A stretch of 64,000 nucleotides of DNA from Vespa crabro (lineage: Eukaryota > Arthropoda > Insecta > Hymenoptera > Vespidae): contig NC_060965.1 in NCBI RefSeq assembly GCF_910589235.1, positions 1-64,000 on the forward strand. Reading direction: 5' to 3'. The notes under the pieces were generated by a model. The model was not told the origin of the DNA. It made no database searches and saw nothing but the letters and a program-made list of their open reading frames with translations. Below, piece after piece: positions 40,429 to 53,432 of the stretch (its first letter is position 1; the number at the start of each line of letters is the position of its first letter). A program made the position numbers and the translations under genes.

Positions 40429-40850
40429 CTTTCTTTCTCTGTCTCTCTCCTTACTCAATGAGGAATTCAACGAGGAAGCTTTTTACTACGACTTGTCGAG
40501 TTCTTCGAGGGAAAGCCCTCAACGAGAAGATCTCGTGGACGATCTCGGCAACGACAAAAGAAGTTGACTTCCAATTTCGTGTAATCGAGAAAAGTTTTAT
40601 AACGTTGCTTCGATTCACTTTCAAGAAGAACTTTGAGTAGATCGATCTGCTAAATAACCTTTCTTTACGTATATCTAATAATAAATAATTCACATTAAAA
40701 TAAAATCTTAGAATGAATTTAACGACAGAGAGATTGCCAATGCCCTTATTTCATGGGAGCAAAAACGTTAAAAACGTAATTCTATCTACCTGTTCCGTAT
40801 GCATAACAAATTTAAAAATGTGTACCGATCTCATCGAAACCATTCGATTA

Positions 40851-40852
40851 CC

Positions 40853-40891
<39 letters not shown>
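40851..40891. repeat. C13 run followed by (CT)n
   Basis: Thirteen C in a row (40851-40863), then a CT run to 40891. Confidence 0.95.
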
Positions 40892-40894
<3 letters not shown>

Positions 40895-41811
40895 ATAAGG
40901 CCATTCGCGTGAGAGGAAACGGAGAAATGGAGTCCAATGAGTGAGAGAGAATCAATAAGCCGCCAGTGGAATTGGAAGGACCAGAACGGACTTAATCAGA
41001 GGTGAAATCACTTTAAGTAGATGAACGTGATGCATGGTTCCGAATGGCAAATGATAGCTGGATTCTGAATCGATACAATCCTCTCGCTCGATTTCATCTT
41101 TCGAAAAGCCCAATCCCTCTACCTTTCTTGTTGAGCCACACGCATACATATTATGCCACGCGCTGAAACTATCCAGTAGAATTTTCCGCGTGATCCTCAA
41201 TTTCCATAATTTTATCCGTACTCTGTATTTAAGCGCAAGACTCTGCATTTAAGAAACCGAGTGGCATAGCATGCGAACTCTTAAGAGGACAGGTAGGTAG
41301 TACTACTTCGTGGAAGGATTTTTGACATATGTAGATCATCGATCGATCGTCATACTTTTCAGGATTATCTACTTACCTACTTATTATTATGCACCGCATC
41401 TTTCCAATTCTTTCTAACAATTAAAACTTCCTTTTCCGCGCCAATGTTATTCCCCTAATCCTCTCACAAATATATACATTCGCGGTGTTTTCAGACTGAG
41501 ACACGTGTTTCGTCGAGGGATAAAGATTAGAATACATCACTGGCGTTCTTAATGGTACTCGAACGTAAATGTCTTAGACGGAAGGAATTAAATCGAGCCT
41601 ACTAGTATGTGTCATTGTCAATTTAAATACAATTTTTCTTTCAATTCTATTCTATTCAAACTGTTATATTCGTCCAACTATTCGTTCCTAAAAGTAAAAG
41701 AAAATAAATTTAACGAGATTGAAAAAGGAAGATAAAAAAAATTCACTATGGAAAAGGAAAAAGAGAAATAAATCAAAACTCTCGTAAAACGGGACAACAG
41801 GTGGGACGAGT

Positions 41812-41815
<4 letters not shown>

Positions 41816-41851
<36 letters not shown>
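41816..41851. repeat. (GA)n microsatellite
   Basis: GA run of about 36 bases with one GGG interruption near its end. Confidence 0.95.
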
Positions 41852-42754
41852 AAGAAATATAGCAGGATTCTCGATGATACCAAAAACAGAATCACGCAAA
41901 AGTAGTTCACGTTCTTACTTGGTGGAATCGATGCGACTACTCGCGGGGATGTACTCGCATTAACTCTTTCGAGGCTTTGCCTCCGGCTGATAGCCGCCTT
42001 GGAGAAGTGCTGGCACGCCAAGAGAACCCGCTCTGCTTTACGCATGTGTACAAAAACTTTCTCTCAAATGGAGCAAGAAAAGCACGGAACTGCCCGAATC
42101 CGTTCCCGGTTAAGCCGGTTCCATCGGCAAGCTTGAAAAGATTTTCACTCGAATCGATGATCGGGATCTTTATATGGTCCACGTACCTATAGAATTCAAC
42201 CAAACGTCTATCTACATAAGTATATACGTACGAGTATTAAAGAGCAACCTCTTTTAAAGATCACCTTATAATTAAATCATAATTATCGATTTGTAACTAT
42301 ACCTTTAAAAACATTTCAAAAGCAATTATTTAAATGAAAAATTAATTATTTGATGACTAAAGGAACTTACAACAGCAATAGTGTTCTAAATTATCAAGTA
42401 AATCCAAAATTGCTATTGTACGAACATCACAGAAACTTGATAATGCATAAAATGCTATGAATTTTGAATGTCATCATTCGACATACGTCCACTAAAAACA
42501 TTCGACCGTTATACAGGGGGCACACGGTAACGCCCTAAAAAAAGAAAAGAGAGAGCAAACTATCCTACTAGGAGGAAACCGAAGCATCCATGTGTTTTCG
42601 GCTTTGCAGGCCTTTCTGCTTGCCAGATGACACCATCCGACCGTTCTCCGATCGTAGCTATTCTTGTGTTTCGAATACCACGACGCACGAGCGCAAACGC
42701 GCAAAGCAGAAAAAGGAGAGAAAAAGATAGATAGCAGGAGATAGATACACACAC

Positions 42755-42757
<3 letters not shown>

Positions 42758-42812
<55 letters not shown>
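42758..42812. repeat. (GA)27 microsatellite
   Basis: Pure GA run preceded by a short ACACACAC stretch. Confidence 0.95.
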
Positions 42813-42815
<3 letters not shown>

Positions 42816-44418
42816 AAAAAGAGCCCACCTTGGGTGCTCTTCGTAGCACGTGGCGCGTGTCCGTCGCGTGCCTTTCGAATCCTTCCTTGCGGGATTCGCC
42901 CTTTCAGGATTTCTCCATCATGGTCTTGTCGTTTGAGATTAACGAGAGGAGAACGATCGCTAATTGTCAGAATAACTCATAGACATGTCGAAAGTTGATA
43001 ATTACAACGCGACAAATACTAATTCGATCTCATCTATCTATTTCTATTTGATTTTATTGTAATTATCTTTGTAACCACCGATAAGATCTTATTATTTATT
43101 AAGTTTTATATAAACTTTCACTGCTAATTGATTCATTATTATTATTATCAATCAAAGATCATTTAGGATCGTTTTTGCGATTACTTTCACGATCGATCGT
43201 AAATTATTTTCGATAAGCGAATGATGCTCGTCTAGAATGTATCTAAAAGTGTAAGAAAAGTGTGAATTCGATTTACGATTGGTTGAATTTTTAATAAAGA
43301 CGAAAGAAACAGCAAGACATTTTAACCATCGACCAACTGCGCCAAGAACTTGTTCGATCGCAGTCTGTCGCATCGTACCTACACGTATAAAAAAAGAATA
43401 GTCCCTCTTGGGACTATCCTTTTGAAGTGAAACTAAACTGCTTTGACTTTGAGAAAGAGAAGAGAGGAAGTTGGAGCTACGAGATTAGAATTTCATATTA
43501 GATGGATACTTACTTTGCAAAGTTTCGCTTTCATCTTCGTCGCTTGCTCTCTCATATAGTATAATACTTTTCATTTGGATCATCTTATACATATAATAAT
43601 AATATGTATAAACGAATGTTACAAACGATTTGATTGTAAATCGACCGCTTAACATTAATTATACAACAAAATAAAATATTATAATTAAGGTTAAATCTTA
43701 AAATCGATCAAGCTTTTAAGTTAGTCAAGCTCATAGGCAAGTAGGTACCTTAGGTCATTGCAATGAAGAAAGAAGATATTGCAATGACGGAGAGAAGAGG
43801 GGGGAGGGAAGAAAGATAAAGAAGAAGAGAAAAGAAGAGAAAAGAAGAGAAAGGAAGAGAAAGGAAGAGAAAAAAGGTGAAGGAAAATGAAAGAAAAGGA
43901 GCGTCGAGCGATGAAACTCGAAACGACCGGATGGTGTCAACTTTCCTCTCTCGCATTAACTCGTCATAATAAAGTTAGGAAATAAAAAAGATTGGAAGAG
44001 ATACGGAAACGTTTAAGAGAGAACGCGCGAATATCGCGAGTTTCATAGTTACGTACAACGTAAATAAGAAAATTCGAAAGACGATCTTGTCATTTATTCG
44101 TGACAAGAGTGCGCGCGCGCATCGAATGGACTTGCGAGCAGCTTTTTCGTCGTTCGTGCGGCCAAGCGTGCTCGCAAAAATTCATTGCCTCCGTATACAA
44201 ACAGCCGTGTCGTTGTTACGTATGTATGTATGTATGTATTCCTACGTGGTACAAGGGCGTACGAGTATGGGTACGTAAACGCCATACATATGTAATTTAC
44301 CGTACTGGATACGTACGACGACCATGTCATTTCAATATTAAAACGGCGCCGAGAGTTTATCTCATTTCTCCTCGATTCGAATGGACTTAGCGTTTTTCGT
44401 ACGGCCCATCGACCCGAT

Positions 44419-44423
<5 letters not shown>

Positions 44424-44494
<71 letters not shown>
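44424..44494. repeat. (AT)n microsatellite, about 70 bases
   Basis: A nearly pure alternating AT run. It is self-complementary and can extrude as a cruciform. An 18-bp perfect palindrome, ATCGATTTCGAAATCGAT, lies further right at 44865-44882. Confidence 0.95.
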
Positions 44495-44498
<4 letters not shown>

Positions 44499-46444
44499 CT
44501 CTTCGATTATATCTCTCCTCGTTTGTCCTGCGAAAAAGTCTGTCAATTAAGCCGACGCCAATTTGCGTCTAACTCGTTAAACGTTGGATCGTTACGTATG
44601 CACTACGCGTGTATTACCAGGTATATCTCGATATAGTAGCGTTGCCGCGTACAAATTAGTCAAAGATATCAATATAATGTGACATTTGTTACAACGAAAT
44701 GAAATCTAATGTATCAATTTATCGTTGAATAAATAAATATATTTGCGCGATTGCGTAAGAAAAACATATAGAACTCTTACGATGTTCCTACCTATTGAAT
44801 TTAATCGATGAAAACATAATTGAATTTGCGAAGTGAAATGGACGGACGCTCCGTAAGTCGACATATCGATTTCGAAATCGATTTCAGCCAAGACAGGCAG
44901 CAGGGGTAAGAACAAAGGTATCTCGAGAGCCGAAGAACAGACGTCTTTCTCTCTTCCGGCCACCTCCACTTTTAACGAGGCATGCATGCGCTTTCTCCCC
45001 GAGATGGTTCTTTATTTGATCTACGCTTTATTAATGCGCAGCTTGCGCTCGTTACAAACCCAAAATCCATTGGACTTTGACTGTCAGGACGCTGATACAT
45101 TTCGATCCTCGATAATAGATAAGATATAAGTTTAAAAGTTACATTAGCCGTAAGTTAAATTTATACCCGTAGGCATTGTCTTCGAGCCGTACTACTTGCT
45201 GCGCTTTTAACATTCACACTTGGAATAACGTAATATCTCGTGGAAGCGTCGGAAATCCGTGTCTCGTTTGGTTTTGGAGGGGGGCGTGGGAGGGGGGGAG
45301 GGGAAGAAAGAAAGAGAAAAAGAAGAGAAAAGAAGAGGAGTATCATTTCGCGCGTGTATCGTACAGACGTCGTAATAACGACTTTTTGCGCTTAGACGTC
45401 GAATAGCAAATCTTATTTAAACGCGACAATATGGTAAAGAGTAGTTTTTTTTGCTTGCTCGGTGGCTTCGTTAAATCGGCCGTTAAAAGAGCCGTTGACA
45501 AACGCGTAGCGAGAACGAGCGATAGTCTAAAGTTTCACGGTGTGTTTTGCGGGAGAGCGCAACAGTGTTTTACGGGTCGGTCATGAATCGTCGTAGTGCT
45601 TCATTTGATCAGCCTACAAGGGATGAACGGGCACCATACACGCTTACCAGATCCTCCTCCCGCAGGCTTTAAACCAGGTGTTCGGCCAACGACACTGACT
45701 CTAACCGGCTGCCGGCGACGTTATAAGTGGTTTAACTCGACAGACTTAAAGTCCGTTTTGAATTGGACAACTGTCTCCCCCGTCCTGGAATTTCACAGGC
45801 CGAATCCCTCTGGTTTATACGATACTTAACAGCTCATCGTTAATTTGCCATTTCTTTGTTACAACGAGGCTACGTTAAATCCTGCAATACCTTTTTCGTT
45901 ACGAAGAAAAAGGAACGAATAAACTACAAATATAAATTACAAATAAGGAAAATATATATTTGTTAAGATAATAATATATGAAATAATGCCGAGTATCGTC
46001 GCGCATGCCATCATGAGCCGAAATGGCGTATTGAGTAAGGTTATTACGATCGTCGTCGATCTTAAAGCATTGACCGATGACTAAAAGAGAACTATGCCAT
46101 CTTGTTGACAATTTGAAGAAGTGCAATATTTTCTACAAGTACCGTATATCGGAGAAGAAAACCGGTCCTCGCGCGTCGCCTACTCCTCTTTCTCTTCCTC
46201 TTCCTCCTACTCTTCTTCCTCTTGGAGCTCTTGCCGCGTGTCGGTCGTTTTAATCGTCCTTCCTTGGCGGACCGTGTGCGGGCGTATACGACCGTTGGTG
46301 CAGCTGCTTCGCTTTTTCATACACGAGCGCGCACGCACGCATCTTCGCGCTGCTCTATGTCGATGTCGTCCATGCCTATATACCAATACTAATCTAAAGA
46401 AACAAAACTCTCACTCGTGCGACGTTGCATCTCGCACACTGCAC

Positions 46445-46447
<3 letters not shown>

Positions 46448-46512
<65 letters not shown>
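46448..46512. repeat. (GA)32 microsatellite
   Basis: Pure GA run of about 65 bases, the longest GA run in the window. Confidence 0.95.
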
Positions 46513-46514
<2 letters not shown>

Positions 46515-47176
46515 CAAGCACAGACGCCAGTCATATTAAACATAATTCTGTATGAGTTATGTGCTAAGTCATTTGTGTGCGCGAGTTTACAACGAAAAAA
46601 CGATCGGATGGATGGGTTATTATATGCATACGTGAACAATCCTAAGGAACATGTTATGCGTCGCTCCGGAACACGGATACTGAATAATGCATCGCGGAAC
46701 GAGTCCGCGTATCGAAGATTTTCGCACGGCAAAGTGACCAATTTTTATAAAAAATCGGTCATCGTTAGTACTCCTCTCTCGTCTTTAAGGGAGGAATTAT
46801 TTTTTATTCAAAAGCCATTATCTATATGTTGGTCTTCCTAACCTTCCTGAGCCCCTTTATAACGGAGAACACGAGAAATTCCAATTTACACTTATTATCA
46901 GTATACGTACGTATATTTAGACGAATTAATGGATATATATTTCGTGTAATGTATGTTAGCGTTGTGAAAAAAGAGAAAAAGAGAAAAGGAAAAGAAACAA
47001 GTTGTATCTGGATTTCGCTTAAGGCCCGGTATCGTTACTCGCTACGACAATGCACAGGTGTTTTCAGCCCCTACGCGTTGCTATACGGAGGAGAGACGAG
47101 CAAGAGCGACGCACGGCTTCGCATCTTCGTTTTAACGTGGTACGCTCGGCTGCGCAAGGGGGAAAAGTCGTTGAGC

Positions 47177-47198
47177 AGACTCTCTCGCTCGCTCTCTC

Positions 47199-47243
<45 letters not shown>
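47177..47243. repeat. (CT)n microsatellite with GCTC lead-in
   Basis: ctctctcgctcgctctctc passes into a CT run with one CCC interruption. A short GA run on the same strand lies at 47353-47372. Confidence 0.95.
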
Positions 47244-47245
<2 letters not shown>

Positions 47246-48793
47246 GCGAGATAGAAAGAGTGGGGGTAAGTGGAACTCGGGAAGGGTAGAATGTCCGTGG
47301 TTGGTGCTTGTGGTGGTTAATAGTAGAAGGAGCTAAACGCGTCAAGTAAGGAGGAGAGAGAGAGAGAGAGAGGAAGAAGGTGCGCCCGTGCGCTCGTGCA
47401 AAGTGGAGAACGTATTCAGGTGGTGGGGGTAAAAGAAGGAGAGACGCGCGTGCTCTCCGTGGGAAAGGTGGCACGTGCCGACACGTGCCCGAAAGTCACG
47501 TGCTCCTTGCCGTCATTGGCGTAAGAGGAAACAACGAGAGTTATACGCTAGGTGAAAATCCGTGTTCTCACGTACAACTTAACACTTAACTCTATATCTT
47601 AATCGAGTGGTTTCTTAACCGACTTGTGCTTCTTTTTCTTCTTGGTTAAAACGAACTCGGCTAATATTCCATTGGCTTTGCCCTCAAATTTCTCGTGCTC
47701 TTGGGCGAGCATCATTTTCCAAAAATAAAAAAAACTTGCGATATAGAAAAGAAAAGAAAATAGGTATAGTAATTACATATATAGACGGGCACAATTTTTC
47801 TAATGTTTGCGTATTCTAGTGTTTTCATCTTCCTATCCCTTCGAATCGTACTTTCTAATCTTTAACCTATTAGTAAATTACATTAATAAAAATATAAAAG
47901 AAAGTAAATACGGATTCCGGTAGGTAAGTTGATCTTACGCGATAACATGTGGCGCTCGGCTACATAGAGAAATGAAAAGAAAGGATAAAGGATTGGGGTT
48001 TTACGCCAATGGGCGATCCGCCTATTGCCTGCCCGTAAAGGGAAGAAGAGAAGGCGGACGTGGTGGAGAGCTCGCGCGCGCGAGCGAGCGCTCACTCGCA
48101 AACTCGGCCGCCCGTAGGGAACTGCGTTCCGCTCGATGCATCCGTGGATGCATCTCTCGTACACCTTCGCCTCTGACCGTGCACGACTGTTAGCACTGAC
48201 TTTGATCCTCGTTTCCGATATCCTAAAGAATTTACACCGAGGAAGAAGAAGAAGGCAACGCCAAGAGGAGTTTTGCCACGAAATTGTAGGTACTGTGAGA
48301 GAAAGGCGAGTGGTAACGGAAGAATTGGCAGAACTGTGAAAAAGAAAAGAGGAAGGGAAAATGGAATAAAAAAGATGCTTAAATGTTTTTCCTACCTTGG
48401 ATTTTCGATTTTGTCAAACAGTTAAGATGGGTATTATTCAATAGATATTGGTTTGTTCTTCTTCTTCTTCTTTCTTTCTTTCTTTCTTCCTTGTTTTCTT
48501 TTTTTTCTTCCTCTTCCATCGGAAATAGCCATGGCTATTAGTGACATTTCACAAAGTAATATAAATAATAAGACAGTAATATAAATATTGTGGCTGGGCC
48601 ACAATTTTCTATTTCGTCCTATTGTGCGGTTTCGAAGGAGTCCAAAGGAACGCGCGGTTAAAGAAGAGAAAAATGTAGTTTAAACGTCTTTGGATCAACT
48701 TGCGGCTCTGATCGTCGTAGAGCTTCGTGTTCCTATTAATTTTCTAATTCGACGTAAATTTCGAAAACGATTTGTGTATCGAAGAACGGGCTC

Positions 48794-48877
48794 TCGTTCC
48801 TTAAGACGCCGCACCCGCTTATGGCCGTGCGGCTCTTAAGGATTAAGATTAACGAAACCACTTAATCTTGGCTACGA
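48794..48877. other. Candidate three-way-junction RNA-like fold
   Basis: Three nested or adjacent stems can be drawn. The closing stem is CTCGT (48794-48798) with ACGAG (48873-48877). Hairpin A pairs CCTTAAGACGCCGCAC (48799-48814) with GTGCGGCTCTTAAGG (48827-48841), 15 pairs with one bulged C and a 12-base loop. Hairpin B pairs AAGATTA (48845-48851) with TAATCTT (48863-48869). The strand is not determined, because the stems fold on either strand. It does not match a tRNA or a snRNA that I know. Hairpin A alone would be unusual by chance. Confidence 0.4.
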
Positions 48878-49696
48878 GCGAGGAGCGCAGGTGGCCAGCC
48901 CCCGCCGAGGGTTCGTGCACAAATAAAAAATTACAAATTGAAATGAGGGAGAAAGGATTTCGTACGGCGGATCTCTCGGTTCGTCAAACCCGGTAGAAGA
49001 GTACGCGAGTTTAACGAACGCACGCTCGAAATCGTTGCCGAGGATAACTTCCTCTAAATATAAACCCGTCTTCCGCGTAAAGCGTTCTACTTTGCATAAC
49101 GATCAATTTTCGAGATCGAATTTTGATCAAAAACAAAATTGATGGTGGAGTCAACTCGTTTCCATTATAAATATCATTGATATTTTTAAACACTTGTTAG
49201 TAATTCATGTTTCCAATCGTTTTAGTTGCACGCAATTGTCGAAGGTAACGTTTCGTACTATTTAACTATCTAATTAGTATCTAATCTTTTAACGACGGCA
49301 TAAAATTTTCGAATAATTTTCAATCTATTTCGACTTATTTCGATGCAACTGAATGCGAGACCAGGAAACGGCGAAGGCGACATGGGATTCGTGAGTTCTT
49401 GGTGTCAGCATCTTTGGCCCGTTCGACCGCTCGACCGCCCGACCGCCCGTCTGCCGGCAATTACTCCGTTCTCATTAATTACTTCCCTCCTTCGTGAAAC
49501 CTCCCTCTTGGCCCTTTCTTCGTCGAGCCTCCTTCAACCTTCTCTCGTTCCTCGAGCCCTCACTTATTAAACATTCCTACTTGCACCTGCAATTGGAGTT
49601 TCGTTCGAGAACGATCACTCTTCTTCTTGATCGCGCTCGCGTACCGATTTTAAAACCTTCGATCGAACGGAAATATTTTTTACACGATAGAGCAAC

Positions 49697-49722
49697 GGGG
49701 GGGGGGGGGGGGGGGGGGGGGG
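49697..49722. repeat. Poly(G) tract, 26 bases, followed by (GA)n
   Basis: Twenty-six consecutive G on the + strand, then gagagagagagag. A G run this long can form a G-quadruplex and is hard to sequence, so the exact length should be treated with caution. Confidence 0.9.
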
Positions 49723-50632
49723 AGAGAGAGAGAGTGAGCATCTCCCTCAAGTGCACGTGGCTCGTGCCACGATGCTAACAAGAGCAAAGGCTAAGCGTTC
49801 ATACCTCTGCGCCATCCTCCAGCATGATTAAGCGGCAATTAAGACCGGATCCTTCGTTAATTATGTCTTAAGCACGAGCGATCATCGTAACAAGAATATA
49901 AGTGTTTACACTTTGGTACTTTTTGGTATATAAGTAAAATAAGCGGTTACTTTGGCAGAATAGGACGTATCGTTTTTTCTCTCATTGATTACGTTAACTC
50001 TGCAAAGCAGAGATGATATAAATGATTAGAACGAATAGATATTAATAAGATATTAAGGGAACGAAACGAAGCTCTATAAATGTATTTGGAATAAGCGTTA
50101 TGGAAAAAGAAATCCTTTTCGTATCATTTTCCGAAGAGAAAAGAAGACGCGCGTGCGAGTCGCTTTATCGGAGGCGAGAGACTTCGTAAAGATAAAAAAG
50201 GAAAGAAAGCAAGAGGAGGGAACAAAAGGTGATCTCCCTGCCGTAATTTCCGGCTATTATAGGGAGAGTCATCCTTCGGTGTAGGTAGATGAAGAGTCCA
50301 AAGAATCAGCACGGTGGGCGTCTACGGCCGTTTTACAGTCGTTTCTTCGGGGGATTGCGAAACTTCCCGTGAATTACGAAAACGGGCCGGAATCGAGTCG
50401 GTCGATCTCGAAGACGTCGAAGGAAGGTGGGCAGGCCAACTGGATCACGCATAGCTCGCGAGATACGTTGTTTTCTTCTCATATCCGCAGGAGTCCAATT
50501 TCGCACAATTACGTATTCACATTTAGGTGGATATGAATTTATACGTCCTAAGGATGAACAAAAGGTCGATCGAATTAGAAACTTTTCAAGTTCCATATTG
50601 GATACGATCGATGTAACGAGATTTTCTTATGT

Positions 50633-50711
50633 TCTTTCTTTTTCCCATTTCTTTTTTTCTTTTCTCTTTTCTTTCTTTCTTTTTTTTTTCTTTTTTTTTT
50701 TTTTTTTTTTT
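50633..50711. repeat. Pyrimidine tract of CTTT and T runs
   Basis: About 80 bases made almost only of T and C on the + strand, ending in a run of 21 T. Confidence 0.9.
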
Positions 50712-51602
50712 GTTCATAGAAAAAAAAGACCACTTGGATAACTTTGAAATAACCCAGTCGATAAGTATAATCAAAAAACATTTTTATACTTACCATTACG
50801 TAACGAAACGTAGTAGACACTATCAAAATCTGACAACGCATTAACGAAACGTTCTAAGCATATATTGATAAAGTTTAACGACTATGCGGAGTAAGTGAGT
50901 ACATAGAAATGCGTGAAAGTAAACGCTCGTGCGAAACACTACGTGCAACTGTAGACTCCTTCGACAAAGAGTGATAGAGTGGCATGGAGATAGGAAGAGG
51001 AGAGGGAGGAGAGAGAGAGAGAGATCGATCTCGTATCCTTTCTCGTTCGATCGAACGGCGAGAAAGTTTTTTTGCGGCCTACCGATAACTTCTCTTTCGT
51101 GCCGTTCTCTTTCTTTTCTATACTAACCACCTTTAATCTTTTTAAGTACACATATTGGTACCTATAGGTATGTATAAAAGCAGCGTGCGTGTGATGTCAG
51201 AAAAGGCGAGAGTCAATCTCTTTCTCTTTCTTCTCTACTTTCTTTCTTCTTTGCTCTCATTTATAATTCTTTGTCCTTCGCATAAAGAAACGCTTATGAT
51301 CTTTCGTTTATGGGAATTTTTTTATCGTTCGACGATGCGTTTTTCGTTACTTCGTGTTCGAACGAGTCAACGAAGGAGAAAATCATTAAATCGTTCAAAA
51401 TCCATAGCGTCTCGCACATTTCTTCGCACAATGAAAATATATTTCCCATAAAGTTGCCAATTCCTTTTTATTTATTTCCTTTTTCCTTTCCATCTTCCAT
51501 CGCTCCTTGCTAGATAGTTTATGGTTCTCCGACGTAGGACAGTGAAAGAAACGATGTTAAACAATTTCAATTAATAGATACATATAGATAAATATACATA
51601 TA

Positions 51603-51627
51603 TGTGTGTGTGTGTGTGTGTGTGTGT
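51603..51627. repeat. (GT)12 microsatellite
   Basis: Pure GT run of about 25 bases. Confidence 0.95.
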
Positions 51628-52290
51628 AGATAATTAGACGATACAACGACTTTGTGCACGTAATAACAGTCTTTGCAAGATGTTCGAAAGAGGCAAATTC
51701 TTTCCTATTAGTAAGGGATCCGCACGGACGAGCATACTTTTATCGTCTACCTCGCGTGAAACGACTCACTTATTGTAGAAGCGACCTGAGGCGACGCAAC
51801 GCAACGCAACGCAACGAAGATTATCGCAAATCTTTGATTTAGTCCGTTAAAGACCTCAAAGCGTCATGTGAAAAACACCGATAACCATGATTTACATAAC
51901 GTTAGATTAGAACGTTTTAAAGGTTAACACCGAACGTTCTTTTTTTCTTTCGTAAGGCGCCTCCATTTAGAGCTAATTTTATGCCATTGATTTTGTTCGA
52001 TTCCAATAAATCTTTTTCTAAGAAAAGCAATAAGGGCCTTTGACAAATCCCAATCGGACGTATAAGCACTTTTTTTCATCGAACGATAACGATGCGGCAG
52101 CACCAACCAACCTGGTAAGTTTTGATAAGTGAAACTTGCGTAATCATTTACGAACGTTGTCGTCGCCGTTGTCGTCAACGATGAAGTATAAGCGAGGCCA
52201 GCAGGTAGGTAAGTGCACCTGCAGTGCTTCTATAACTACACACATATGGATCGCGTAACCTCGATGTAAAGTAACCTCGAAGAAGGAGTT

Positions 52291-52391
52291 GAAAAAGGAA
52301 GAAGAAGAAGAAGAAGAAGAAGAAGAAGAAGAAGAAGAAAAGAAGGAGGACAGGAAGAAGGAGAGAAGAAGGAGGAGGGGGAGGTGGTGGA

Positions 52392-52465
<74 letters not shown>

Positions 52466-52478
52466 AGAAGAAAGAAGC
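52291..52478. repeat. Long GAA/GGA purine tract
   Basis: Nearly 190 bases of purine on the + strand, mostly gaa triplets with gga and gagga variants, broken only by a ggtggtgg island near 52383-52389. The frame across it reads as Glu/Lys/Arg and has no other support. Tracts of this type can form triplex (H-DNA). Confidence 0.95.
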
Positions 52479-53389
52479 CAGATGAAACGAGTTAGACCAT
52501 GAGCAATACTGGACGGCTGGAAGAGGGCAAGAAAAAGAGCTCAGCTATACGCGAGTATTGTTCGCACAGCTGTTTCACCCAGTTTTCCAACAGCTCGTCC
52601 CATTGCGATGGTAATTTCGTCGGTGTATTGTATTGTGTCGGCTACGTCCGAGTGTGTAGCTACTGCTTCTGGCGTGTATATCTTCGTCCAGCGAATAACG
52701 ATCACGACTTTTCTTACGAGGCCGTACAAATAATACCATTAGCTAATTTTCAATGGCAAAATCAATGATCGATGATCGGTGTAAGAAAATCTTTTCTAAA
52801 TATATACCTGTGTTCAATGTCGAGCGAAGTACAGATCGAGTAACGTACCGAGATGTTAATTCGAATTATAATTTAATTCGAATGAAATTCGATAATAGGA
52901 CCAACGTAATATGCACCATTCGAATAGGTGGACCGTTGATCGTTCGTACGTATGCGAACAATTAAATACTTACCTACCTGGTGGTATTGTAATAAATGGA
53001 CTGCTTATATACTTCGTAAGTGTTGGTATTAAGTATAGGCGAGAAGATATATACGAGGGGAGCTCGATCGAAGGAAGGTGGGATCTAAATCTAAAACTAG
53101 GCGGTCCGGTAACGGGGAGGTGGCCTTGTCTCTGCGGTTCTTTCGCTGTGCGTTGCGGCGCCGACGCACTCCTACTTGGTCTCTCCTACTTCTCGCGCCG
53201 CCGCGCCGCACCGAATCAAATCTGCTCGCGGATCTAGAGTGCGCGCGCACTGTCGGAGACTCTCTAAAGCCTCGTGCTCGTGCTCATTGGCCTAGTGGGC
53301 CGATCAGCTTCGCGAGATGAAATGTATTCAAGATGGATGCGCGAACTCTCCGATAGATCCGCCACAAGTTCTTTCCAATTTTTGTCTTT

Positions 53390-53432
53390 TTCTTCTTTTT
53401 TTCTTCTTTCTTTCTTTTTTTTTTTTTTTTTT
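53390..53432. repeat. T-rich / CTTT tract
   Basis: A pyrimidine run ending in 17 or so T. Confidence 0.85.

Larger units (their letters stand above)
34525..44420. other. Unique DNA rich in microsatellites, no supportable gene
   Basis: I find no frame with family features. The longest frame without a microsatellite, 128 codons at 38588-38974 on +, has an overlapping shadow on the other strand and no recognisable motif, so I leave it uncalled. Short palindromes occur (for example CTATGG-CAG-CCATAG at 36728-36742). The larger simple repeats are listed separately. The stretch may contain enhancers of the gene at the right end, which is inference from position only. Confidence 0.5.
44495..48780. 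other. Unique DNA with GC-rich islands, no supportable gene
   Basis: A 77-codon frame at 45596-45829 and frames around 46.1-47.5 kb show no domain signature. Positions 47380-47540 and 48030-48200 are GC-rich and CpG-rich. They include the 16-bp palindrome GCTCGCGCGCGCGAGC at 48070-48085, followed directly by a near-palindrome gcgagcgagcgctcactcgc at 48080-48099. Such blocks can mark promoters or enhancers, but no TATA box or splice structure makes a gene model possible. Confidence 0.45.

Noticed and set aside
45596..45829. 77-codon frame in a GC-richer patch
   Set aside because: No domain, splice or conservation sign. The translation is not protein-like on inspection.
52960..52985. ATACTTACCTACCTGG resembling the 5' end of U1 snRNA
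   Set aside because: The match ends after a few bases, the repeated TACC is local simple sequence, and no stem-loops of U1 follow.
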